From positions 38,980,095 to 39,042,094 of the forward strand of contig CM055103.1 of NCBI GenBank assembly GCA_029204225.1: 62,000 nt of DNA, read 5' to 3'. Below are positions 12,700 through 23,580 of this stretch, piece after piece. Made by a program: the position numbers and the translations under genes. The notes beneath the pieces are model-generated. The model did not search any database. It worked only from the letters and a program-made list of their open reading frames with translations, and had not been told where the DNA came from. Origin of the DNA: Diphasiastrum complanatum. Its lineage: Eukaryota > Streptophyta > Lycopodiopsida > Lycopodiales > Lycopodiaceae. Position 1 is the stretch's first letter, and the number at the start of each line of letters is the position of its first letter.

Positions 12700-13340
12700 G
12701 TAGTACTAGCAATGCTTGACGAATTGCCTCAATTTGTACATCTCTAATTGTTGGATAATGTAGATTCAACTTGGCCTTCATCAACATGAGCATGCAAATC
12801 TTATCTACCATTACTTTATCATTGAAGGTGTGCTCAAGGGGATTAGGGAATCGTCTCTTTAAATCATCTATGACCCGACGCTTCTAAGTGACAGGGACAA
12901 CCCTCCAGTCTCTAAACATATTCCTATCAAACACCCCATGACAGAGCTCTCTCATATAAGCTAGGACCTCCTTCCCCTTAACATCCTCAACTATAGCCTC
13001 TGACGTATCAATGTCATAGTATAATATCGAATCGGCTCTAGCAGGTGGGGTGTTGTAACCAGGATGTGGTGCATCACGCACGGGTGAGTCATCTCTATAT
13101 CTAGGCTCCTCAAAATCATCGTCACCTCCACAAGCAAAAAAACAACCACCTAAATGACTCTTACGTGGTGCTGACCTAGCAACGCGAGGTGTGGAGGTCT
13201 GAGGAGTGGACCTATGTGGTGAGGGCCTCTATGATGGTACAAGTGAGGGCCTCTATGATGGTACATGTGAATGTGCACTAGTGGGGAGCCTCTGAGGACT
13301 ACCCTGTTGTGAGGCCACTGGAGAGATTAACATGGACCTA
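12700..13340 (-). pseudogene. Fragment of a plant transposon protein, possibly Transposase_24 (Ptta/En/Spm) type
   Basis: Minus-strand translation gives a Pro-rich, acidic segment (13080-13330) and then an open stretch at 12884-13081 ending in FRDWRVVPVT. After one stop it continues as a basic segment (KRRVIDDLKRRFPNP) towards 12720. The W..VP...K...I..L..RF pattern resembles the plant En/Spm-associated Transposase_24 family, which would suit the CACTA terminus at 15460 (inference). There is at least one internal stop, and no start or splice structure is defined. It could be another transposon protein. Confidence 0.35.
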
Positions 13341-13449
13341 TATTGTTGGAGAATAGCATCCATTTGTTCTCTCTGCCTAGTAGATGCACTACTTAGGACT
13401 TGGAGTAAAGTAAGTTTTTTGAAAACCTTGATGACTCTCTATCCTTTTA

Positions 13450-13740
<291 letters not shown>

Positions 13741-14335
13741 TGAAACAAAATTTTTGGAGACAAAGTGAGCATTGTTTATTGTGAATCTTGTTTCTTTGTT
13801 TTGTTGAAATATTGTTGTTTTGTTTTGTTAAAATCTTGTTGCTTTGTTGGTGGGTATTTTCTTTCAATTGAAACTTTCTAAAATAATGTGAAGATCATAT
13901 GCTACAGCTTGATAAAGATAAACGTTTTAAAATCATGAAAACAAGTAAGATAGTTGAAAAGGGCTTTAGCATTTAGAGTTTAAATTAAAGGATTTATAGA
14001 AAGGGTATACATGAGGACATGATATAAGAGATTTAGAGTAAAAGATTTAAATTAAAGATTTAGAAACTGTGGATCAAAGGTAAGGATTATCAGAGAGAAA
14101 TTGAATAAAAAGAGGATAAAGTTTATGTTTAGGTTTGTGGTTATAGTTAATTTTATATTTTATATTCATCATTGTTATCTTAATCGTGGTTCATTTTTTA
14201 TATGCAAATGTCTGACTCTCCATCTGTTGGGTCTCCGTCTCATGGAGAGTGTTTAAATAGCTTTATCTCAAACTTTTGAAAGCTTTAACTCTGATGAAAA
14301 AAAAACAAAAGAGTGTCAATGAGAGAGAGAGAAAG

Positions 14336-14645
14336 GAACATAAGCAACAATAAACACAAATGTAACAAAACAAAACAAAACAAGTAAACTTTTGAATGTT
14401 GGCTTTGGTGCTTACCTTTGTGTTCAATGCTCAACTTGTTGCTCAAGCCTTGGCTATGGTGAGAAGGTAAAGAGCTTTGGCTGTGACAAAAGAACATAAA
14501 TAACAATAAACACAAATGTATCAAAGAAAAACAAGTAAACTTTTAAATGTTGGCTATGGTGCTCACCTTTTTGTCCAATGCTCCACTTTTTCTCGAAGCC
14601 CTGGCTAGGGCGAAAAGGTAGAGAGCTTGGCTATGACAAAAAAGC
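14336..14645. repeat. Two tandem copies of a ~156-bp unit
   Basis: Units start with GAACATAA at 14336 and 14492 and end with GGCT(G/A)TGACAAAA. They share AATAAACACAAATGTA, AAGTAAACTTTT and TGTTGGCT. They differ by scattered substitutions and small gaps. No coding role is apparent. Confidence 0.85.
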
Positions 14646-14818
14646 ATAAGAAGGATCAAACATCATTAGAAGAGCCATAGAGAGCAGCACCACCGCTAGG
14701 TGCAAAAATATCCTCCTCTTTGCGCTCAAAAATCGAAAATCGAAATGAAAAGAAACCGCGACGCACCAACAATTCGGCTTCCAGTAATCGATGCTATGGT
14801 CGACGCTAGCAGCATCCA

Positions 14819-14913
14819 CCATAGCGTCGATTACCAGAACTTAGTAGACGCTATGGTCGACGCTACTAGCGTCGACCATAGCATCTACTAAGTACTGGTA
14901 ATTGACGCTATGG
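14819..14913. repeat. 95-bp near-perfect inverted repeat (hairpin)
   Basis: Arms of 47 bp (14819-14865 and 14867-14913) surround a single central C (CGCTA-C-TAGCG). By eye only three or four positions mismatch. The arms contain CTATGGTCGACGCTA and its complement. A further diverged inverted pair of the same motif lies just upstream (14780-14838). Such inverted short motifs are typical of subterminal regions of CACTA transposons, but a fold-back RNA source is also possible. Confidence 0.85.
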
Positions 14914-14919
14914 TTCCGC

Positions 14920-15460
14920 ATTTTCTGCCATGGCCTAAAAATCACAAAAAAAAATTTGCAATTTTGTCTGCAATTTCTACCACGATGGAAAAAATTGCGG
15001 AAAACTTTCTACAGTTTTTTTTTTGCAATTTCTGCCGCAGAAATATTTTTCACAATTTCGGCCATGGCCCAAAAATTGCAAAAATATGTTTCTACAATTT
15101 TGTCTGTAATTTTTTCCACAACGGGAGAAATTGCAAAAAAATTTCTTCAATGTTTTCTGTAATTTCTACTGCGAAAACATTTTTCACAATTTTGGCCACA
15201 GCCAAAAAAATTGCGAAAATTTTTTTTCGCATTTTTTTTTGCAAATTCTGTGATGACGACAAAAATTGCATAAGTTCTTTGCAATTTTTTCCGCAATTTT
15301 TGCCATGACGATAGAAATTGCGGACAATTTTCTACAATTTTTGCCATAACGGTGTAAATTGCGGAATTTTTTTTCGCAATTTTTTGGCTTTCGGCAATTT
15401 CTACCAAAAAAATTTGCAGAAATTTTTTTTCCGCAATTTTTGTCACCTTTTCTTGTAGTG
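14920..15460 (-). mobile_element. Subterminal region and terminus of a CACTA-like DNA transposon
   Basis: On the minus strand this end reads CACTACAAGAAAAGG from 15460, the classic terminal inverted repeat of plant CACTA (En/Spm) elements. Inward are about 15 copies of a degenerate A(A/T)TTGC(G/A)(A/G)AAATTT motif in both orientations, as expected for transposase-binding subterminal repeats. The 3 bp after the end (CAT, 15461-15463) could be the target duplication. I could not find the other CACTACAAGAAA terminus, so the element is truncated or its other end is diverged. The hairpin at 14819 and the 12700-13340 remnant may belong to it. Confidence 0.55.
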
Positions 15461-16529
15461 CATGAAGCCCTTCTCCAATAGGTTGTGGCAAGAAGGCAGG
15501 CGGTACTAGCAGCAGACAGTTCAGTTGATGCAGACACTTTTAGTTCTGGTTCTATGGGCGTATTTCTATCCACCATGGCAACTTTCGCAGTTCCACCTTC
15601 ATCACTTGCTATCACACTTCCACCACCACCCCCAATCTTTACCTCCATTGCTCAAGTCACAAAACCAACCGTTGAAAATGTTGAGGCCACAATAGCTGTC
15701 CCTCACCCAAAAAAAAAAAAGATCACATAATATTTCTGAATTCTCACCCACCAGACCCAAGTCCCGCCCAAAGACCATGGCTACACATTGTCATAAGTCC
15801 ATTCCTTTAGTTGAAAGCAAGAAAGATGTATCTGGACCCGCTATGTCTTTACTTGGTGCTTCCATCCGCCCCCTTCAAGACATCCCTGAGATTGCTAAAT
15901 TAAGAGATGAAATTCATAAAACAAAAAAATTAGAGAAACAACTATAATTTTAGATATAGACCAATGTGATAGGCCACCTGTTGACCCAATAACTGGAGAT
16001 AGGCCAATGGAAGTAAGAGAACCTAACGAAACACATGTACATAATCTTAAAATAAAATTCAAAGATCATACCCAGGCCATTGTAATGTCTTTTGTTGTTT
16101 TGGTTGATCCCTCGGAATACAACGATGTTGCAAATTTTGATATTTCTGTTTTAGATTCTTATCATTTTTTTGTTCTTGGGGGCATACATAGTTTATAGGT
16201 CAAAACAGTTATTTCAAGAATATCCTCATATTTTCTCGTTTCGAACCGTTAGTGCCATTGCATTTGCTGGCCTAATAGTGGATGAAACAAAATTACTCAC
16301 CTGGGATCATATTATTGATCAGGACTACCGCATGAAAATGACCGTGATACAAAGAATTCGATTTTTTCATAAAGAATATATGAGAGTCTCCAAAGTTGGA
16401 GATGTAAATCAATTGGAGTTAAAGACACTTTGTGCTCAAGAGACAGGCCTAGTGTTTGATTCAAAAAATCCTATATAGAGCCTTACAAAATACAATAATT
16501 TTTTTCAACTTGCTTTTCATAGTGGCCAG

Positions 16530-17651
16530 GTAATTTTTTTTGTTATGCTTGGTTTGGAATGTTCTGTTCAAAATTTATTGGGCCCTGGTCGATAAAATTT
16601 TTGACAAGTAGGAGAATTTTCAAATAAAACATTAGAGTTTTGAGCTCCAAAAAGACCCTTTAAGAATTCGTTTAAAATATTATAGCACTAATACTTTTGA
16701 TTTGCCATAACTTTTTAATCGTAGCTTAAAAGTATATCATGTAACATATCATTGGAAAGCCCTTGTTGAGCACTTTCCAATGCACCAAAATTCGCTAAAT
16801 TCAAACTTACCACTAAAAAGTTATGCCATTTTTAGTGTGGAATCAAAATGTGGATTCAAAAAGTTATGTTACGTAGATTTCAAATTTGAGTGTTTTGATT
16901 GGTCCATGTGTAAGAAAAAATTGAGAAAAAATATAAAAAAAATCTTTAAGAAGGGTCTTTTTTGGATTTAGAACTCCTCTAATGGACCACCCTGCTCAGG
17001 GTGCCTGGAAGAGAAAAAAAAAAAAAGTTGTCATCTCTCAAACTCTGAAACCAATCCCTACAAAAATGGAAATATCAGAGTGAAAGAACATGCAAGGGAT
17101 TAGCTCGTCAGAGCTAATAATAAGTGTTCTTTCTAGAGTTGCATATGATCAACTCTCCCTTGCAAAAATGGGAAAGGAATTTCAGAGGTATTATTCATGA
17201 TTTGAATATTTATTATCAAGTCCTTTTTTTTATAAAACGATTATCAAGATTTAGAAGGATTTCTAACAATTACATTTTTTTAAATGCAAACATAAATTGT
17301 CTATGAAAGTTCAAGAAGCCTTTGTGACAAGGTTAAACTGTCAAGATTTCGAAGAGTGCCAAAGGCTCTATCCTTTGAGCAGCCGAAACGAGGCTTTAAG
17401 TCCATTTTTTATTTTGTTTAGAGACATGGTATTTACTTCATCCATACTAAGCATAGCTTTTTCTTTATCTCTTTATGTTTTATTTCTTATGCTAAGCATA
17501 GCTTCTTCTTTATCTCTTTCTATTTTGTCTCCTATGCTTAGCATAGCTTCTTCTTGATCTTTTTGTATTTTATCTCCTATGCTAAGCATAGCTTCTTCTT
17601 TGTCTTTTTATGTTTTATCTCCTATGCTAAGCATAGTTTCTTGTTTTTCAG
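16530..17651 (+). other. Probable intron of copy A containing the palindrome array
   Basis: The donor CAG|GTAATT at 16530 follows the codons for FHSGQ. The acceptor TTGTTTTTCAG ends at 17651, directly before a segment that continues the protein. The equivalent position in copy B (about 52339) also leaves the reading frame. The intron is AT-rich and ends with five 45-bp repeats carrying a 13-bp palindrome. Confidence 0.6.
17443..17635. repeat. Five tandem 45-bp repeats, each with palindrome TATGCTNAGCATA
   Basis: Palindromes start at 17443 (CATACTAAGCATA, diverged), 17488, 17533, 17578 and 17623, an exact 45-bp period. Between them lies a pyrimidine-rich stretch (GCTTCTTCTTTATCTC). The array sits just before the 3' splice site of the copy A intron. 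The same palindrome occurs around copy B. Confidence 0.95.
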
Positions 17652-18324
17652 TCCCCCGAAGATAAAAAAAAACAAAGTCCTTCTAGAGCAATTCAAAAGA
17701 CATATTTTGAAAGCGAAGGCAGAAAAAAAAGATAGGGAAAGACTAGCATGGGGTGACACCATTGCGGAGGCGGATCCTTTAGAGATCATCCTCCCCAAAA
17801 ATATCGATGATCAACCATGCTTTTACATAGTTGAAGAGGGCGATTGTAGAAAAATTTCAAAATTCTTAAAAAAAAGGCCTTACACACTCTGCATTGCCGA
17901 TATACCATATGGATTTTAGATGAAGAAACTTTCAAATTCATTGAAATCCATAGTTTCATACAAGAGTTTCTTGAAATCACAACATCTCCTATCTGGAGAC
18001 TTGTTATTTTTCATTCATCTTGACAATCAACTTCAGTACAAAAAGCTTTATTAACTTTCTGTAATGCGAGAATAGAAAATGTTGTTTGGTAAGTCTTTAA
18101 GTTTGAAAATTATTGATTCGTATTTTAATTCAAAGTTTTATTTTAAATTTAGTATAAGCAATAATGTTAACTTAAACTATTTGAAACTTTTTATTTATTT
18201 TAGCTGTAATGTTCTTTGTCAAGTTACAAGCCCAATGTCAGAAACTCGGGAGGAGCGCGACTTTGCAATGAAATAGAATATATAACCATTGGTTATTATT
18301 CTTTGGATGGCAAGCGCTCGATCT

Positions 18325-18810
18325 TTTTGCTAACACTTCTTTTGATTTAGGCACCAACTTAAGAAATTCTCCCAGTGTAATATCCATCTTGCTCGACAGA
18401 ATATTCACAATCATTTTTGTTTGTAGCACTTCCGGTTCTGTCATCTGTTTATCTTGTTCAATATAGTCTCGTACCCCTTCCATCTTTCCCATTTTAACTT
18501 TACTTAAAAAAAATAAAGAGATCTTCCATAGATTTTCAAATTTTAAATCTTGTGATGAGGGTTTGTTTTACAACTTCTCAATCTGCACGTTCTGTTTCAT
18601 CTTAATTATAGAACCAACCTTGTGCAGCTCTAGTTAAGGCCATCGAAAATAGCTTAAGTTTATCTTGTGAAAAAACTTTGTCATATACCTCACATGATTT
18701 TGAATATATTTTGAGAAATCTGGTAGGAGCAAATAACTCATTATACTTTGGAATCTCTAACCGAGATGACCTTCTAACAATTACTGGAGAACGGTCATTG
18801 TGAATCAATT
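18325..18810 (-). pseudogene. Ty3/gypsy gag fragment (left copy)
   Basis: Minus-strand frames give RLEIPKYNELFAPTRFL.IY and YDKVFSQDKLKLFSMALTRAAQGWFY (18602-18808), the capsid-type motif of plant gypsy gag. A later segment, EVLQTKMIVNILSSKMDITLGE (18350-18492), resembles the spacer before the protease. It is homologous to 26263-26472 in the right copy. The frame is broken near 18600 and the element is truncated at about 18325, where it joins methyltransferase copy A. Confidence 0.65.
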
Positions 18811-20055
18811 CATTCAGACAATGAGATTGGATCTAGACTTTTCGATCAAATCCTATTTTAGATCAAATCTATAAAACTTATATCACTTGACAATAACAGA
18901 TTTTTAATTTTCTGAAAAAAAGATCTTGGATCAAGTGATCGACACTTCTAAATAAGAATTTTTCTGAATCACTATCAAAATATAACAAAATATCTCAAGA
19001 ATTTGACAACAGCTAGATTTGGTGAATCAGAACCTAGAAATAGTACTTGCAAAGGTTTTCTGGATGAAGGAAGACTCGACGAAGATTTTTCACTACTATT
19101 TTGGATAAAAAATCACTGATCTGACTGTTTTTTAACAAATTTAGATAAAGAACCTTCGTCGACCTCACAAACAGTAAATCCGACACAGATGAATCTAAGG
19201 TAGAACTGGTGAAGGTTCTTGTAGGTGAACAATATGGTTTTTGCAGTTTGACAAGGGTAAAAAGAGACTTTTTACAAGATCTTGATAAATTTAATCTTTT
19301 TCTAACTCACAAATAATGACTTACTATATTTAGAATCATCAGAAAAGTCAATGAAGATTTTGATAAAGGTTACAAAAGTAATATTGTTATTTTTGCAAAA
19401 AGACATCTTTGACAAAAATAGGTCAATATGACAAATGGCCTTGACAAAAACGTTCACCTAACTTACTGATTATAAAAAATAATAAGTAGAACTGACACAG
19501 ACTCTAGCAAAGGTTCTTCTCAAAGAATCGATCTTTTTGCAGAAAGTTATAAATTTCTCACCAAAGATTACCAACAACTAGATGAATAGTCACTTTGGCT
19601 TTCTATTTTTGGTATTATTCTTCGCCGACCTCTGATGATTTTTCTGATGTTTTTGCAAATTTGATGGAAAATAACCTTCGCCCTTCAATCTAAATGTTTT
19701 GTGAGTAAAACCGAACTTCCTGCAACTTGGCGAAGGTTTTTAGTAAAAGGGTAAAAAATTATCAAATCTGATAACGATTTCGTCTCCTTTTTGTTTAAAT
19801 CTGACAAAATTGACCGATTTTTATTGTTTTCTCTGATTTCTCATATCCAAATGGATCTTAAGATTGGTAATCTGAATAGCTTCCTCTGTTCAAAAATCAT
19901 ATTAGACTTCAAAAAAGAAAATCCATTCAAATCAAGCAAAATCATGCTCAATCTAACCCTAAAATGCATTTTTAACCCTACTTATGCCAAAACAAGATGC
20001 CTAATACAAGCTAACATCCATCCAAACATGCTGCAAATTGATAAATTGGCGTAGC
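18811..20055 (-). mobile_element. 5' untranslated region of the left gypsy element
   Basis: Non-coding on both strands and collinear with 26480-27686 of the right gypsy copy. Shared blocks include CTTCGTCGA..CTC, AAATGGATCTTAAGATTGGT and GCCTAAT(A/G)CAAGCTAAC. A long leader before gag is common in plant Athila/Tat-type gypsy elements. Confidence 0.6.
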
Positions 20056-20073
20056 TCCCCGGCGACGATGCCA
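20056..20073 (-). other. Primer binding site, Asp-tRNA-like (left gypsy)
   Basis: On the minus strand TGGCATCGTCGCCGGGGA differs at three positions from TGGCGCCGTTGCCGGGGA, the complement of the plant Asp tRNA 3' end. Two of the changes fit CpG decay. It lies a few bases inside the LTR end. Confidence 0.6.
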
Positions 20074-20077
20074 AAAT

Positions 20078-20600
20078 TGTTGTAGGGCTATTTCCTACCC
20101 TAGCTTCAACCCAAGATCCAAGCACACAAGCATCAAGGAGATGAGGTTAGATGGCACGCGGAGGTTTGATCCCATGAGAGCAATAGCAAAGATCAAAATC
20201 CAGCATGCATAGGTGATCCACAATCAATACTAAAATCCACAAAGATGATAGCTTACTCTCTTCTCTCTCCTTTTTTCTCTCACAAAAAGCATAAGAATTA
20301 GCAAAATCCAATAAGATGATAGCTCACCCTCTTCTCTCTCTCTTTTTCTCTCACAAAAAACATAAGAATTAGCAAAATCCAATAAGCATCAAATTCAAAT
20401 GTTAGCAACCACAAAGAAATCATGAGAGATAAAGAAAAAGAGATAGAGAGCAAGGACATTCCACATCCATTCCATAAGAGGGCCAATCTGCTTGTATTGA
20501 AATGAAGATAGAACATGTACAATGATTCAAAATTGTCTCTTATATAAAGAATTGAGGAGATGGGCACCCCAATTCCTATTGGCTAATCTAAATCCTATGC
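20078..20600 (-). repeat. Gypsy LTR (incomplete), minus orientation
   Basis: It ends ..CTACAACA just before the primer site. It shares sequence with the plus-strand LTR at 46874-47557: the TATA region, TGTACAT, CTTCATTTCAATA and GAATGTCCTTGCTCTC. A TATA box lies on the minus strand near 20535-20545 (TTTATATAAG). Two 71-bp tandem units sit at 20242-20383. The usual LTR start (TGTTGGAGG) is not found, so the 5' part is missing or diverged. It appears to serve as 3' LTR for the sequence to its right and 5' LTR for that to its left. Confidence 0.55.
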
Positions 20601-21299
20601 AAAATCTGGAAAGTAATTTGATCTTTCTTGAGGTTGCCAACCATCAAAAAATTGCTAAGGAGCTGAGCAACGACGTGAATGGCAAGATTAGTAATGGCTT
20701 CTAGGAGGTAGCCATCATTAGTCCAGTGTAGATCATTCGTAAAGTCAATATAAGACTTAATAGCCTATTTGGCTTGCTTATGGTTTGGTGAGGCTTGGGT
20801 ACCAGATGTTATCCCTATGGCAGCAAGGGCGCCTTGTGTGTGGCTCCCTGGAAAGTGATATAAAACTTGGATTTTTTCTCCTTCCAAATACCGAAGGCAA
20901 GAGTGATAAAATCCATGTTTATTCTCCCTGAGAAGGCTCTCTCATGAATACCCATTGCAGTAAGCATAGGCTCCGCAAGAGTCATCCATTGAGTGACCAT
21001 GCTTGTGCTAGGAAGGACCATGATATTCGTTGCAGAGGGGACATCACGATGGATAGTATAAGGCGGTGACTGAGACGTATCTGTGGAAGACATGATGAAC
21101 AAAAACGGAAAGTAATAGACCAAAAAATAGTATAGAAAATTTGAAAGCTTTGGTCGCTGAAAAAATTGGCAAGAGCTTTGCTAGCACAAGTGAGGAATGA
21201 ATCGAATTCAACCAACTTATAGGTGAATTTAGAGGGTCCATTACACTGAATACTAGTTTGGTTGATCAGTTCTAAACAAAAATTTACAGGCTCGTTCAC
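20600..21299 (-). pseudogene. Unrecognised extra ORF downstream of gypsy pol
   Basis: Minus-strand reading has a Met at about 21091 (MSSTDTSQSPPY) and runs about 90 codons to 20815 with WMTLAEPMLTAMGIHERAFSGR. It then continues after a stop and frameshift to about 20600 (DLHWTNDGYLLEAITNLAIH). It lies between integrase and LTR, the place where Athila/Tat-type gypsy elements carry an additional ORF. I recognise no domain. An overlapping minus-strand frame (20982-21299) is probably a shadow. Confidence 0.4.
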
Positions 21300-21919
21300 T
21301 ACTATGAAAATAGGCTATAAAAATCTTGGCAAAGGTTTTTGAGGTGCTGAAGCCATCTGGCGAACGTTTTCCAGGGCTGACGAAGGATGAACCTTCGCTC
21401 AAGAGAGTCCTTCGTCCAAGTACTGTCATAAATGCAACTTTTCAAGATCTGAATCTATAGCCAACCTAAGTTTGACATTTTAAGACCATCTAGCATGTCA
21501 ACAAAGGTTTCTGAGGTAAGTAAGGTGCTCGGCGAGGGTTCCCAAAATGGCATTTTGTTGATCATTCGCCTAATTCAAAAGAGGACTTTTTTAGGAAAAT
21601 AACCTTCGTCCAAGACAGTATAGATAAATTTAAAGTGGATGTACAATCTGAAAGCTTAGGAAAAATTTTCTAGATTGTATACGCATCATATGACCGAAAC
21701 AGTGATTTTATAAGTCATTTTCCATCAAAAATTATCTTTTTGAAAATACTTTCCTTTCTCTTTTTCCATTCTGATGACTTTTCTGACTTTTGCTCATCAG
21801 TCTTTTCTCATTTTTTTTTTTTACTATTTTTTTCAAACAAAATTAACAGTTAAGTAGTGAAAACAAAAAATTGAAAAACAAATAAAAATAAAAATCATTT
21901 GGATCATGCTTATTGAACT
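21300..21919. other. Gypsy spacer without recognisable gene
   Basis: AT-rich sequence between the integrase remnant and the extra ORF. It repeats phrases of the 5' leader, such as CTTCGTC and GCGAAGGTT. No coding signal is seen. Confidence 0.4.
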
Positions 21920-22532
21920 AGCGGAGCAGGCTGTCAAAACTTGCGTAATCGGTTGTCATTCACAAGAGTATCAAACCGTTTTCCGTCCAAGTGCTCAAGA
22001 ATCATTGTTCCATAGTTCAAGATTCTTTTCACTTTATATGGGCCTTCACTGGTAAACTTCAATTTTTCCTTGATCAGTTTGGTTTTGTACATCAGTGCGA
22101 GATCTCCTGCTTTTAGATCATTTTTGTGTAATTGTCTGCTAACGCATGAACTGCCATCAATCTTGTTTCACACAATTTGTGCAACGCTTCATGACGTAGT
22201 TGTAAAGACTTATCATCATTTAACCGTTCTGTTGCTGCTATGCGTAAAGATGGTATTAGAAATTCAATCGGCATGACAACATCTTAACCATAAACCAGTT
22301 GAAAGGGTGTTTGATTTGTACTACTTTTGTAAGCGAATCTGAATGCCCATAATTCTGCATGTAGTTTATGTTCCCAATAAGAATCGACTCCCTTCAACTA
22401 TTTTTGTCATAATAGTGCAGAGAATCTTATTGGATGATTCATCTTGGCCATTCTCTCTGGATAATAAGGAGTACTAAATCTATGTATAAAAAAAAAATCT
22501 TCCAATAAACACTTTATCGTTTGATTAACAAA
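21920..22532 (-). pseudogene. Ty3/gypsy integrase C-terminal half
   Basis: Minus-strand translation reads RFSTPYYPERMAKMNHP (the STPY.PQ.NG..E region with the catalytic Glu not preserved), DSYWEHKLHAELWAFRFAYK, TPFQLVYG and IAATERLNDDKSLQLRHEAL. These are the integrase core end and GPY/F-type tail of plant gypsy pol. Stops interrupt it. The upstream part of the integrase is missing because of the insert at 22533. Confidence 0.7.
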
Positions 22533-23580
22533 GTGTAGAAGACGAAAGAATCGCAGCACTGTGTTTTTACATGCGTTATGGTGACAAGCGAAAAGGAGAT
22601 ACTATCTCACAGAATGTCAAAGGTGCTCTAAAAGCAAAAGCACTCTGTAAATCTAATCCTAAGGCTATTCGTAAGAGTGATGCACTTTTTGCATCATCAT
22701 CACCAACATTCAATTCAGCACTGACTGACGTCGCACCCCTTTCACGCTCACCCCATGCAGCTGCGCTAACTGACTGGACAACGATAGCAGCCACCCACGA
22801 TCTCCTACAGACAGCACATCCACTCTGTACTTTTACATCTGCACACTTGTAATAATATGTATATATACTGGAGACCATTTGTGTATTCAGGTTGAAGACG
22901 ACGACTACGAGAAGATGAAGTGTATGTAAATTAGCTTCAGAAGCTTATTAGAAAGACAGACGAAGTAGATGCCTTGTGCATTGATTCTTGATTGTCTGCA
23001 ATAAGGTTTTATTCCTTTATAGATTGTATAAGTTTCGTAGTTTCGTCCGCTATTGTGTTGTGCTCTACCGCATTATTGACATGTATACATGATATAGTTA
23101 ATCTGATATAGTTCTTTGTTCTGCGTTCAGATTTGTGTTAATATTGCTATGCTTATTATTCATTTTATTTGATCTTTCTAGTTGTTCTTTCTGGTAATAG
23201 ACGACTAATACTTAGTCTTGTCTTTCACGAATCTATCGCGACTAATTATCAATCGAGCACAGTCTAGCTCTTCGCGAATAATTCGCGACATATAATTTGT
23301 ATTGCGATTCGCGACAAACCATGCTTCTAACGCCTCATTCTATTCTTAATGTTTGGCTGCGTAATCTAGAATGACCGTGATTTCCATCACTAGAGTTCTG
23401 TTCATTCTGATAGGCGTAGTCATGCTTACGGAGAGAGTCGTATAGCTCATTCCGCTATGCACGAACATTTTCTGTTCGAGTTCGTTTCTCGTTCGTGTTT
23501 CGTTTCTTGTTCGAGTTCATTTCTCATTCATGTTTGTCTTACCCCTTCCTCAAGTCCATCTCCCTCTCTCCAACATTATT
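22533..23580 (+). mobile_element. LTR-like insert interrupting gypsy pol
   Basis: The insert begins TGTAGAAGACGAAAG and separates RNase H (YTDHQPLLYLVNN, ending about 23580) from integrase (starting about 22532). It has a TATA-like GTATATATACT at 22859-22869, then a leader-like T-rich stretch with repeated TTCGTTTC(T/G)(T/C)GTTCG. No long ORF and no clear terminal CA or duplication is seen. It could be a solo LTR of a copia element, perhaps related to 28067-29150, or a deletion scar. Confidence 0.35.

Larger units (their letters stand above)
15485..18325 (+). pseudogene. ParB-like domain + beta-class N6/N4 DNA methyltransferase gene, copy A (degenerate, truncated)
   Basis: Upstream residues are Pro-rich, followed by KKKK (15600-15720). 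Then comes LLGASIRPL (15850-15880). The ParB-like part (16003-16460) has VREPNETHV, HTQAIV, FVVLVD, FFVLGGIHSL (compare G.HR..A of ParB) and KLLTWDHIID. The last matches the E-A-x-x-L-A-x-x-x-N-x region of ParB. Introns: GT at 16530 to AG at 17651, and GTAAGT at 18089 to AG at 18223. Exon 2 (17652-18088) encodes FYIVEEGDCR and CIADIPYGF, a variant of the DPPY catalytic motif, then WRLVIFHSS. Exon 3 gives YKPNVRNSGGARLCNE and GYYSLDGKRS, typical of this methyltransferase fold. Several stops and frameshifts (for example near 16197 and 17917) make it non-functional. It ends abruptly at a gypsy junction near 18325, so the SAM-binding motif is missing. Its 5' end abuts the CACTA terminus. Confidence 0.75.

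Noticed and set aside
14902-15648. Overlapping 80-150-codon frames on both strands across the GCAATTTTT-rich block
   Set aside because: Open because of the repetitive composition of the CACTA subterminal region; no domain, and frames on both strands are equally open.
17446-17641. CRISPR-like array (regular 45-bp repeats)
   Set aside because: The whole 45-bp unit is tandemly duplicated with no unique spacers, and it lies in a plant intron.
22571-22878. Overlapping ~95-codon frames on both strands
   Set aside because: Lie inside an LTR-like insert, mirror each other in opposite frames and match nothing recognisable.
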